From a virus: 64,000 bases of DNA. The notes beneath the pieces were generated by a model. The model had not been told where the DNA came from and made no database searches. It saw only the letters and a program-made list of their open reading frames with translations. This document shows, piece after piece, positions 33,319 to 40,279 of this stretch. How positions within the stretch are numbered: position 1 is the stretch's first letter; every line of letters starts with the position of its first letter. A program made the position numbers and the translations under genes. The stretch covers positions 62,316 to 126,315 of IMG/VR virus record IMGVR_UViG_3300000553_000009. One strand, 5' to 3'.

Positions 33319-33321
33319 ATA
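33315..33321 (+). promoter_or_regulatory. Late promoter motif TTAAATA
   Basis: TTAAATA, 5 nt (AAAAC), ATG 33327; overlaps the stop of the endonuclease gene. Confidence 0.75.
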
Positions 33322-33326
33322 AAAAC

Positions 33327-33557
33327 ATGAGATTAACAATTGAAGACCATGATAAATTAGCAAACCTTTACATGGAAAGTGTTTTGGTTGAGATGGATGT
33401 GGGAAGTGTTGTAGGGGGAAGTCCTACACATGGAGGAGCAATTGAAAATGGAGATAATTATGCCAAGGGAGATACAAGAATTCCAAAAGTTTTAGGAGCT
33501 ATACAAACCCGAAAGGGAAAACTTAAGAGAAAAGGCAAAGTTCGGAGAAAAGTCTAA
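33327..33557 (+). CDS. Small late protein with capsid-targeting-like leader
   Basis: 76 residues. The leader MRLTIEDHDKLANLYMESVL ends L-V-E before Met-Asp, matching the (L/I)-x-E pattern. The remainder is Gly-rich then strongly basic (RKGKLKRKGKVRRKV), suitable for DNA condensation inside the head. No family recognised. Confidence 0.65.
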   Translation: MRLTIEDHDKLANLYMESVLVEMDVGSVVGGSPTHGGAIENGDNYAKGDTRIPKVLGAIQTRKGKLKRKGKVRRKV

Positions 33558-33567
33558 CAGTTTTCGC

Positions 33568-33607
33568 TTATAACTACTAATAATAGTAATAACATTAGTA
33601 GTTATAA
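33568..33607. repeat. AT-rich perfect hairpin
   Basis: 14-bp inverted repeat (33568-33581 with 33594-33607; core ATAACTACTAAT/ATTAGTAGTTAT) with a 12-nt loop, in the 205-bp gap after the gene ending at 33557. No clear T-run follows, so it is a weak terminator or another regulatory structure. Confidence 0.55.
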
Positions 33608-33730
33608 TATTTATTATTGTTATTATAATTCTTATTACTACCAAAGCCCGCCCGCTACACCCATTAACTAATTTAACAATTACTAAAGTCAAGAGGTTTT
33701 ATTGAAAAAAATAAAAATAGTTAAAAATAC

Positions 33731-33759
33731 TTGACAATAACAATAATACGGTATATAAT
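33731..33759 (+). promoter_or_regulatory. Consensus sigma70 promoter, -10 three nt from ATG
   Basis: TTGACA (33731-33736), 17-bp spacer, TATAAT (33754-33759), a perfect consensus. The start codon at 33763 follows after 3 nt, so the normal start point would lie at or just after the ATG. Confidence 0.8.
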
Positions 33760-33762
33760 TAG

Positions 33763-34218
33763 ATGACAACCTGGGAGAGATTACCTGAAGATACTACTAA
33801 TTATATAGGTTTTATATATATTATTATTAATAATTATAAAGAAAATACTATAGACCCACCAATAAAAAAGTACTATATAGGAAAAAAACAATTACTTAAA
33901 AAGACAAGATTAAAGAAAAACAATACTAGAAAAAGAGATAAAATTGTATGGAAAGATAATGATGTGGAAAAATATTGGGGATCTTCCAAAGAATTATTAC
34001 AAGATATTGAAAAATATGGTATAGAAAATTTTAGAAGAGTAGTAATAGAAATGTGTACATCAAAATGGCATATGACTTATTCAGAACTAGCCTGGCAAAT
34101 GGAATTTAATGCTATTATTGACCCAACATTCTATAATGGAATATTAAATTGCAGATTGGTAAAATGTCCAAAGGGATATGTTGACATTGAAAGAAACCGT
34201 GATAACCTCAATTTATGA
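33763..34218 (+). CDS. SegE-like GIY-YIG endonuclease
   Basis: 151 residues. FIYIII and KYYIGKK are the two halves of a GIY-YIG motif; KDNDVEKYWGSSKELLQDIE and the later YSELAWQMEFNAI (catalytic Glu region) follow the SegE-type layout, which lacks an added repeat domain. It probably cuts rival phage DNA. It has the only perfect-consensus sigma70 promoter in the window, so it should be expressed early. It is coupled to the next gene (ATGA). Confidence 0.7.
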   Translation: MTTWERLPEDTTNYIGFIYIIINNYKENTIDPPIKKYYIGKKQLLKKTRLKKNNTRKRDKIVWKDNDVEKYWGSSKELLQDIEKYGIENFRRVVIEMCTSKWHMTYSELAWQMEFNAIIDPTFYNGILNCRLVKCPKGYVDIERNRDNLNL

Positions 34219-34721
34219 GCATTTGGATGAGGAGATTTGGAGTTACAGTAGAATCAATTGATCAAATATTTAATTCTACTAATAAAATGGTAGGGCAATA
34301 TCTCTTAAATCAAGGGTTGCCAATAACATTTGATTTTTCTAATAAGTTTAATAAAGCAATTTATACACATTATTTTTTAAATAATTTATGTGAATATATT
34401 AGAACATATCCATATGATAATAAATTAATGCTTTATAATGACACCTTATCAAAGGATGTATTTCGCAATTCTATAATAAAAAAGGTTAAAAGGATTTTTG
34501 GAATTAAAATCTGGAATGGGGTATGGGATTTCTACACTTTTGTAGGTAAGCTAAAAGACAACGATATTACTCTAGTAGATCAATTTGAAGTTTATATTGA
34601 AGCAGAGACAAAACCCAAGACATTTAGGCATATTAAGAAATACCTAGAGAAAGAAGGATTCAAAGCATTATCAGATAACTATTTCAAAGATATAGCAAAT
34701 AAAATGGCTATTTGTAGTTAA
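34215..34721 (+). CDS. Hypothetical protein
   Basis: 168 residues, helical with aromatic clusters (IWNGVWDFYTFVGK). No family recognised and no leader of the capsid-targeting kind. Coupled to the SegE-like gene by ATGA, so it is probably also early. Confidence 0.55.
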   Translation: MSIWMRRFGVTVESIDQIFNSTNKMVGQYLLNQGLPITFDFSNKFNKAIYTHYFLNNLCEYIRTYPYDNKLMLYNDTLSKDVFRNSIIKKVKRIFGIKIWNGVWDFYTFVGKLKDNDITLVDQFEVYIEAETKPKTFRHIKKYLEKEGFKALSDNYFKDIANKMAICS

Positions 34722-34726
34722 AGGGA

Positions 34727-34733
34727 TTAAATA
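34727..34733 (+). promoter_or_regulatory. Late promoter motif TTAAATA
   Basis: TTAAATA, 5 nt (GTTGC), ATG 34739. Confidence 0.75.
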
Positions 34734-34738
34734 GTTGC

Positions 34739-35104
34739 ATGAGTAGATTCTTAGAACTATTGGAGCAATTAAATCCTGAAACCTCTGGTGATCCTAAATG
34801 GGCATTAATAGACTTTTTAAAATCGAAAGGTATTCATGTCTCTTTGGTGAAAAATACCGATATGTTGTATATTGATACGGGTCACCGCACAGTTTGTGTC
34901 ACTGTTTCCAATAAGGAAGAAGAGTCACAGGAAAGTGATTTAGTTAATGACATATCCAAAGATGACACTAATAAATTACAACCACAAGCTGCCCAGATAG
35001 CAAAACAGCAACAGCAACTTGCTCCAAAGGCAATTCAAAATGCTAAAGTTCGCACTCAAAATCTTCAAAAGGAATTACAGCGTCCTGTTAAACCTATTCA
35101 ATGA
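34739..35104 (+). CDS. Late protein with short capsid-targeting-like leader
   Basis: 121 residues. MSRFLELLEQLNPE begins with a helix containing L-L-E. Residues 20-58 form a small alpha/beta unit (WALIDFLKSKGIHVSLVKN); the C-terminal half is Gln/Lys-rich and probably unstructured (AAQIAKQQQQLAPKA). No family recognised. Coupled to the next gene by ATGA. Confidence 0.6.
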   Translation: MSRFLELLEQLNPETSGDPKWALIDFLKSKGIHVSLVKNTDMLYIDTGHRTVCVTVSNKEEESQESDLVNDISKDDTNKLQPQAAQIAKQQQQLAPKAIQNAKVRTQNLQKELQRPVKPIQ

Positions 35105-35721
35105 AATCAAAAACTTTAGAATTACTGGATTACTATCTTAGGGTTATCAAAGAACAGGGCGATGATCCTTCCATGACTACGCCTACTGCGCCGGAAGATT
35201 CTCCTGCCCCTGATCCCTCTCAACCACCTACGGATGAACCAGAACCTCCACAAGAAGATAATGCTCCTCCGACATCATTGGCAGAAAATAAGTACGTGGA
35301 AGCATTAATCTATGGCGCATTATATACTCCAACTCCCCAACAGGTGATTCTTCTTAATAAAATGAAGGATCTTTTAGTAAAAGATAAGTATATAAATCCG
35401 AAAACTGACGTATTACCTATTCTTTTAAGAATGATTAATTTTAACTTCACACAAGTACCATCAGGAACAAATACCCCAAATCCATCGGAAGAATTAGCTT
35501 TGACACCGGAATTGGAAAATTCTTATATAAACGAATTAATTGATGCTACCATTCATGAACCTGATCCAGAGGAAACAATGACTCTTAATAATCTTAGAGA
35601 TGCCTTCCAAAAGGGATTGGTTAAAAATGCCAGAGAGGAAGCAATGCCGGAAATTTTAAGTATTATTTCCAATGAAACCGGGGAAACTGAATTTAAAAAA
35701 GATTTACCAACACTTGATTAA
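35101..35721 (+). CDS. Late protein with two internal repeats
   Basis: 206 residues. Leader MKSKTLELLDYYLRVIKE (I-K-E, then Gln-Gly). Residues 22-58 are Pro/Asp/Glu-rich linker. Two homologous ~50-residue helical units follow: one from ENKYVEALIYGALYTPTPQQ, the second from ENSYINELIDATIHEPDPEE, each ending in a P-I-L or E-I-L helix. Probably an internal virion or scaffold protein. No known family. Confidence 0.6.
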   Translation: MKSKTLELLDYYLRVIKEQGDDPSMTTPTAPEDSPAPDPSQPPTDEPEPPQEDNAPPTSLAENKYVEALIYGALYTPTPQQVILLNKMKDLLVKDKYINPKTDVLPILLRMINFNFTQVPSGTNTPNPSEELALTPELENSYINELIDATIHEPDPEETMTLNNLRDAFQKGLVKNAREEAMPEILSIISNETGETEFKKDLPTLD

Positions 35722-35724
35722 ATA
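35718..35724 (+). promoter_or_regulatory. Late promoter motif TTAAATA
   Basis: TTAAATA, 5 nt (ATACT), ATG 35730; overlaps the upstream stop codon. Confidence 0.75.
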
Positions 35725-35729
35725 ATACT

Positions 35730-36122
35730 ATGAGATTTAAAGATAATGAATTAATGTGGGAAGCATATAGTGCGCCTATGAGTTTTGGTGGTGGCCAGGA
35801 TGAACAGGAACTTGTATTATCTTTGGGAAGTGATCAAGATTTAGGGGTTGGAGACGAATTTGAATCTGATGAACTATCTGATGATGATTTAGATGGAATT
35901 ATGGATGATGGTGATGTGGGGGAAGATGAAATTGATAAACTTGTCATGATAGAACTTAAAAAACTTGCCAAATATTCCGATATGATTCTTCAACATTGTT
36001 CAGAAGTTGAACTAGAACCTTGGATGCTGGCCAAATTAGTCAAGGCCGCAACTTATGTCTGTGATATTTGGGACCAAATAGATCATGGAGCAGACTTCGC
36101 AAATGATGGCATCGCCCTGTAA
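35730..36122 (+). CDS. Acidic late protein
   Basis: 130 residues. Leader MRFKDNELMWEAYSAP (cleavable after W-E/A). Residues 40-75 are a dense Asp/Glu tract; the C-terminus is helical (IELKKLAKYSDMILQHCSEV ... LAKLVKAATYVCDIWDQID). Similar helical modules occur in virion-associated proteins of T4-like marine phages, function unknown. Confidence 0.6.
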   Translation: MRFKDNELMWEAYSAPMSFGGGQDEQELVLSLGSDQDLGVGDEFESDELSDDDLDGIMDDGDVGEDEIDKLVMIELKKLAKYSDMILQHCSEVELEPWMLAKLVKAATYVCDIWDQIDHGADFANDGIAL

Positions 36123-36128
36123 TGAAAC

Positions 36129-36578
36129 ATGAAATCTTTCAAACTATATTTTGTAGAAAAAACTATTCTTGGTTTGGAAGAAACCATTTATATTGATGAA
36201 ATTGGACAACTTAAAGCAAAGCTCGATACTGGTAATGGCGCATTTAATGTTCTCCACGGGGAGGATATCCAACAAGATGGAAAACTTGTTCGCTTTACCA
36301 CCGACAAGGCAATCGTTTTGGAAAAGCCCATATCCAGTAGAATCACAATTAACCTTGGAGCAGGCAATACGGAAGAACGTCCGGTTGTCCTTCTGAATGT
36401 AAAAATTGGAAATAAGATTTTTAAAGACATTCCGTTTTCCATAGGAGACAGAAAAGATAATGTTCATAAGGTTCTAATTGGTAAGAATTTTATACAGACA
36501 AATCTCAACGCACTTGTGGATGTATCCTTGATAGATGTAGCCAGTAAAAATTTAGAGGCAGATTATAAAAATGTATGA
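36129..36578 (+). CDS. Retropepsin-like aspartic protease (zinc-protease/RimK-associated family)
   Basis: 149 residues. ETIYIDEIGQLKAKLDTGNG near 18-37 holds the catalytic Asp-Thr-Gly, followed by NVLHGEDI, VRF, RPVVLLNVKIGN and DRKDNVHKVLIGKNFI near 111-126; this is the ordered motif set of the PF05618 retropepsin-like fold. The N-terminus MKSFKLYFVEKT resembles a T4 internal-protein leader, so the protease may be packaged in the head. Its last 25 residues (LNALVDVSLIDVASKNLE...) are duplicated at the end of the adjacent endonuclease. Confidence 0.72.
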   Translation: MKSFKLYFVEKTILGLEETIYIDEIGQLKAKLDTGNGAFNVLHGEDIQQDGKLVRFTTDKAIVLEKPISSRITINLGAGNTEERPVVLLNVKIGNKIFKDIPFSIGDRKDNVHKVLIGKNFIQTNLNALVDVSLIDVASKNLEADYKNV

Positions 36579-37330
36579 AATCATATCCAACAGGAGCGGG
36601 AATATATAAATTGACTTGTGTCAAGAATGGAAAGGTATATATAGGAAAGTCCGTTAATATTTATTTTAGACTTAGTTATCATAAAAGCTGTGAAAAAAAA
36701 TCTAAGGGGAGAGGATATTTTGAAAATTCTATAATAAAATATGGATGGGATTATTTTAATATCGAGATATTAGAAACTGTCGATAATTTTGATAAATTAA
36801 AAGACAACGTCGCTCTTCTTGAAAGAGAAGCATATTATATAAAATTATTTGATTCTACCAATACTTCTAAGGGATATAATATATGTTCGTATTCTACCGA
36901 TAGAACTGGAATACCAAATTCTGAAGAGACGAGAAAAAATATAAGTCAAGGTCAATTAGGACGAAAGCTTTCAGAAGAAACAAAAGAAAAGATTAGACAA
37001 TCTAGACTTGGAAAAGCCGGTACCCCCCATTCTGAAGCGACTAAAGAACACCTAAGACAAATTAATACTGGAAAAAAACTTTCAGAAGAACAGAAAAGTA
37101 AACTGAGACAATTTCGACTCGGGACAAAACACTCCGAAGAAACCAAATTAAAGTTAAGTTTGGCCAGAATTGGCAACTCTAATGCCCGTGGGTTTAAACA
37201 TTCAGAAGAGACTAAAGAAAAATGTAGGTTAGGTAAACTAAAAAGTAAGCAATCCACAACAGAACTTGATGCTCTAATTGATGTTAGTTTATTAAATGTA
37301 GCAGATAAGAATTTGGAGGTATCGGTATGA
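36575..37330 (+). CDS. GIY-YIG NUMOD3 endonuclease carrying the displaced end of its target gene
   Basis: 251 residues, coupled to the protease gene by ATGA. Catalytic domain (GIYKLT, VYIGKS, LLEREAYYIKLFD), then about six NUMOD3 repeats. The last 21 residues, beginning LDALIDVSLLNVADKNLEV, are not endonuclease sequence: 13 of 19 match the C-terminus of the protease upstream. The stop overlaps the next gene's ATG, as the protease stop once did. The endonuclease frame therefore reads into the original 3' end of the gene it invaded. Confidence 0.9.
   Translation: MKSYPTGAGIYKLTCVKNGKVYIGKSVNIYFRLSYHKSCEKKSKGRGYFENSIIKYGWDYFNIEILETVDNFDKLKDNVALLEREAYYIKLFDSTNTSKGYNICSYSTDRTGIPNSEETRKNISQGQLGRKLSEETKEKIRQSRLGKAGTPHSEATKEHLRQINTGKKLSEEQKSKLRQFRLGTKHSEETKLKLSLARIGNSNARGFKHSEETKEKCRLGKLKSKQSTTELDALIDVSLLNVADKNLEVSV
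37265..37330 (+). repeat. Displaced copy of the protease gene 3' end
   Basis: The coding equivalent of 36504-36578 with about 13 identical residues of 19, diverged at the DNA level; now used as the C-terminus of the endonuclease. Confidence 0.75.
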
Positions 37331-37887
37331 ATCATTTAACTCAAAAGGAACTTTTATCGGAGGGATTTTGGTCAAAGTTTGGGCAAGGATTGAAAAGTGC
37401 TGGGAAAGCTGGATGGGAAGTTGGAAAATTTTCGGCTAAACATGTAGCTCCATCAGTATATAATCCACTTGCTGCAACAGCAAATGCCACCAAAGAATTA
37501 AATCAAAATATAATCAAGGCTACCACCCCAACTGAAAAATATATCTCAGATCAATTACATATGAGAGGATATGTAGTAGAGGGCCAAATTGAACCTATTC
37601 CAATGCCAAGAGGATTTTCCAAAGAAAAACAAACATTCTTTGTCACTGTCAATAAAATGGCATTCAACCCCACAAGTAAAAAAATGGAAGTATCTACTCT
37701 ACCAAGAGATTTAGATATTCCTTTAGTTGTGGATAAGTATGGAAGCATTATAGAAAATCTGAGAAATAACCCAGAAAAAATTAAGGCATTTAAAGGAAAG
37801 ACTATCACTCGTCCTCCAAAACCAAATCCTCAAGTAATAAATACGCCAGTTGCTCCTGCAACTCCGGTTACTTCTGTAGCCCCTTGA
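37327..37887 (+). CDS. Late protein with capsid-targeting-like leader
   Basis: 186 residues. Leader MNHLTQKELLSE, then Gly-Phe-Trp (L-S-E/G cleavage pattern). Residues 13-60 form an amphipathic Gly/Ala/Lys-rich stretch (GFWSKFGQGLKSAGKAGWEV) that could be membrane-active; a small beta domain follows (TFFVTVNKMAFNP), then a Pro/Val/Ala tail. No family recognised. Coupled upstream by ATGA. Confidence 0.62.
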   Translation: MNHLTQKELLSEGFWSKFGQGLKSAGKAGWEVGKFSAKHVAPSVYNPLAATANATKELNQNIIKATTPTEKYISDQLHMRGYVVEGQIEPIPMPRGFSKEKQTFFVTVNKMAFNPTSKKMEVSTLPRDLDIPLVVDKYGSIIENLRNNPEKIKAFKGKTITRPPKPNPQVINTPVAPATPVTSVAP

Positions 37888-37911
37888 CATTAAGAAATTT
37901 CATGCTACTTT
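37884..37911 (+). promoter_or_regulatory. Sigma70-like promoter
   Basis: TTGACA, 16-bp spacer, TACTTT, 8 nt to ATG 37920; it begins at the stop codon of the preceding gene. Confidence 0.55.
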
Positions 37912-37919
37912 AGATTTTT

Positions 37920-38189
37920 ATGAACATAGAAATCGTAGCAATAACAGACCAAAACTTTTCTTTAATTTCAAACGGACTTAAAGAAACCATTACTGAACAA
38001 GTAGAATCCTTAGATGAAACTACCGTAGAACTTCCAGTGATTGAGATTCTACCCGATCCAGTAACAGTATCAACTCCTTCCAAAAGAGGTCCAAGACCTG
38101 TCCCATTAGAAAATCATAGTTCTACTGGAACAGGTTGGTTTGAAGGAACTTCTTGGGGAACTTCTGAGAATAAGCACACCTTCAACTAA
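37920..38189 (+). CDS. Small hypothetical protein
   Basis: 89 residues: acidic Thr/Glu-rich N-terminal half, Pro-rich middle and a Gly/Ser/Trp-rich C-terminus (GTGWFEGTSWGTSENK). Probably unstructured. No family recognised. A sigma70-like promoter ends 8 nt upstream. Confidence 0.5.
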   Translation: MNIEIVAITDQNFSLISNGLKETITEQVESLDETTVELPVIEILPDPVTVSTPSKRGPRPVPLENHSSTGTGWFEGTSWGTSENKHTFN

Positions 38190-38212
38190 AATTGCTTTCT
38201 CTAACTAAGAGA

Positions 38213-38219
38213 TTAAATA
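38213..38219 (+). promoter_or_regulatory. Late promoter motif TTAAATA
   Basis: TTAAATA with a 7-nt gap to ATG 38227, one of three motifs with 7 instead of 5 nt. Confidence 0.6.
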
Positions 38220-38226
38220 ATATCAC

Positions 38227-38973
38227 ATGGCAACTAAATCTACCCCCAGGGCGAGACGTAAAGAAGTTAAAAATATTGAGATAGAAACCGCGTTAGCTCA
38301 TAATTATGCTAAATTGGATTTTAAATTTAGAAAAAGAGATTACTCCTTTACGGAAAAACAGAAAGCATTAATTAATGTAATTTTAGATCCTGATATTAAA
38401 GTTGTGATGATTGATGGGGTAGCGGGAACTTCTAAAAGTTTGATTTCTGTTTACTGTGGCTTGACCATGTTACTGAAACAATCCACAAATAAGATGCTTT
38501 TCATGCGATCTGTAGTAGAAAGTTCTCAAAAAGGATTGGGATTTTTGAAAGGCACGCTCGAAGAAAAAATGGAAGTTTGGAGACATGTACTAGATAGTAA
38601 ATGTGAAGAACTGATTGAGCCTTTACATCTTCCGTTAGTTATGGCCTCTGGAAAATTAGAAGCTCTTCCAATTAATTATATTCGAGGGGCATCATGGAAA
38701 AATATGTATGTGGTGGTGGATGAATGTCAAAATCTAGATTATGATGCATATAAATTGATAATGAGTCGGATTGGTGACAATACAAAACTTATTATGTGTG
38801 GGGATTCTGATCAATGTGATATTAAGGATTCTGGATTTAAAAAAGTATATGAAATATTTAATGATTATGATTCCCAAAATATGGGGATAGTGTCTTTTAA
38901 ATTTGAGGAGTCTGACATTGTTAGGTGTGAATTATGTAAGTATATAGTGGGAAAATTTCGAATAGATAGATAA
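38227..38973 (+). CDS. phoH: PhoH-like P-loop ATPase
   Basis: 248 residues. FTEKQKALINVI, Walker A MIDGVAGTSKSLI near 67-79, FMRSVVESSQKGLGFLKGTL, the Walker B MYVVVDECQNLD near 160-171, and IMCGDSDQCDI near 190 are the PhoH-family motifs. PhoH-like proteins are widespread in marine phages and may be RNA-linked ATPases or helicases; the actual phage role is unsettled. Confidence 0.9.
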   Translation: MATKSTPRARRKEVKNIEIETALAHNYAKLDFKFRKRDYSFTEKQKALINVILDPDIKVVMIDGVAGTSKSLISVYCGLTMLLKQSTNKMLFMRSVVESSQKGLGFLKGTLEEKMEVWRHVLDSKCEELIEPLHLPLVMASGKLEALPINYIRGASWKNMYVVVDECQNLDYDAYKLIMSRIGDNTKLIMCGDSDQCDIKDSGFKKVYEIFNDYDSQNMGIVSFKFEESDIVRCELCKYIVGKFRIDR

Positions 38974-39042
38974 CAAGAGAAGATTTTTCATTTTCCGATA
39001 AAAAAGAAACCAGTTATAATAAATAATAGTTTATTCTCGGAA

Positions 39043-39261
39043 ATGAATAGACGATCACATTTATCTTTTTCTAATATTATTTTTACTAGAAAATTTAAAA
39101 CTAAATCTGATAATATTTTACTTTGTTTAGACCAGTCTAGTAATTATGATTGTTATGATACTTTTAAAACTAATAGTACCCTCTATCATAGATGTAAAAA
39201 CTATAAATTGCTAAGACGGATCAAAAAAATTTTGGATGGTAAATCTACAAAAACCAATTGA
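39043..39261 (+). CDS. Doubtful small ORF in a 320-bp gap
   Basis: 72 residues, basic, with three Cys and no recognised features. The gap 38974-39293 otherwise holds only AT-rich sequence and the promoter at 39258. No late motif at 5 nt and no coupling, so coding status is uncertain. Confidence 0.25.
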   Translation: MNRRSHLSFSNIIFTRKFKTKSDNILLCLDQSSNYDCYDTFKTNSTLYHRCKNYKLLRRIKKILDGKSTKTN

Positions 39262-39285
39262 CAAATTAAAAAAATGTGGTAAATT
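39258..39285 (+). promoter_or_regulatory. Sigma70-like promoter
   Basis: TTGACA (39258-39263), 16-bp spacer, TAAATT (39280-39285), 8 nt to ATG 39294. Confidence 0.6.
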
Positions 39286-39293
39286 ATTGTTAT

Positions 39294-40025
39294 ATGAGAG
39301 TAAGTATATCTGGATCGGCCGGGGTTGGAAAATCAACATTGGTCGATGCTTTTAAGAGAAGGTGGCCAATGTATCAATATCCCATGAAGACTTATAGAGA
39401 TATTTTAATTGAGAATAATCTTGGGCATTCCACAAATACTTCGGATGAGTCTCAACTGTTGATTTTAGATTGGATGATGGTGGAGCAAAAGAGTCGCCCA
39501 AAAGGGTCGAAGACAATATATGATCGTTGTTCCTGGGACAACCTGTCATACACCCTACAAGGAAATGCGCTTGGAAAAATTTCTGATGAAGTCACTGCCG
39601 CATCCATTTCTTTAGTAAAAGAATCTTTAAAGGATATTGATATTATATTTTGGATCAAATATAATCCAAAAATTAAATTAGTTGAAGATGGAGTAAGAGA
39701 TGTTAAGAAAGAATTTGTCAAAGGAACGGAGGCAGTATTTACGGATTTGTTTCATCAATATATGGAAAATTTAGAACTAGATTTATTCTATCCAAAAGAG
39801 GATTGTCCTGCAATAATTGCAATTGATGATAGTTTCTCTAGCGTTGATGATCGTTTAATGTTTATTGGTGAATTTCTAGACCAGAATGGTGATCTTATTG
39901 AAACTAAGGATAGCATATTAGATCCTGCCAATAATGACATGATGTTGCAAATGTTGAAGGAACAGGAAAAGGAAAAGGCCGCCGATGAGAGACTTAAGAA
40001 AATTATACAAGAATTTAAAAAATAA
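39294..40025 (+). CDS. P-loop kinase/NTPase (AAA_28, nucleoside-kinase-like)
   Basis: 243 residues from ATG 39294; a GTG at 39276 would lie in the -10 element. Walker A ISGSAGVGKSTLVDAF near 4-19, IYDRCSWDNLSY near 80 (the DR-containing lid/substrate motif of deoxynucleoside-kinase-like proteins), IIFWIKY as the Walker B-like strand, and a Lys/Glu-rich C-terminal coil. It may phosphorylate a (deoxy)nucleoside for phage DNA synthesis or another small molecule. Confidence 0.7.
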   Translation: MRVSISGSAGVGKSTLVDAFKRRWPMYQYPMKTYRDILIENNLGHSTNTSDESQLLILDWMMVEQKSRPKGSKTIYDRCSWDNLSYTLQGNALGKISDEVTAASISLVKESLKDIDIIFWIKYNPKIKLVEDGVRDVKKEFVKGTEAVFTDLFHQYMENLELDLFYPKEDCPAIIAIDDSFSSVDDRLMFIGEFLDQNGDLIETKDSILDPANNDMMLQMLKEQEKEKAADERLKKIIQEFKK

Positions 40026-40279
40026 TGCCCTCTAAATCTTATAATCCAAAAGCTTGTTGTGGAGATGATTGTTATTATTTTAATATAGGAGATGAGAAAA
40101 AATATGGAGAATGTTGGGGAGATGTTGAAGTGGTTGGCGAAGAATGTTATGATTATGGAGATGATAATATTGATTGGAATTGGGTCCATTCATGTCAAGC
40201 CCATAAGGACATGTACGATAATCAATGGGAATCCGATTCTGTAAAATACTATATAAAGGAACCAGAAAATGATAAATAA
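40025..40279 (+). CDS. Small Cys-rich acidic protein
   Basis: 84 residues with seven Cys (CCGDDC, GECWGD, EECYDYG, HSCQAH) and several His and Asp: a probable metal-binding domain. Its start overlaps the upstream stop (TAATG) and its end overlaps the next glycosyltransferase by 11 bp, so it is coupled to both. Family not recognised. Confidence 0.6.
   Translation: MPSKSYNPKACCGDDCYYFNIGDEKKYGECWGDVEVVGEECYDYGDDNIDWNWVHSCQAHKDMYDNQWESDSVKYYIKEPENDK

Noticed and set aside
33630-33680. GC-richer patch (gcccgcccgctacaccc) as part of an RNA gene
   Set aside because: Too short, no pairing partner nearby; left unassigned.
38974-39293. tRNA or other structured RNA in the 320-bp gap
   Set aside because: No T-arm consensus or cloverleaf pairing seen; only AT-rich sequence, a weak ORF and a promoter.
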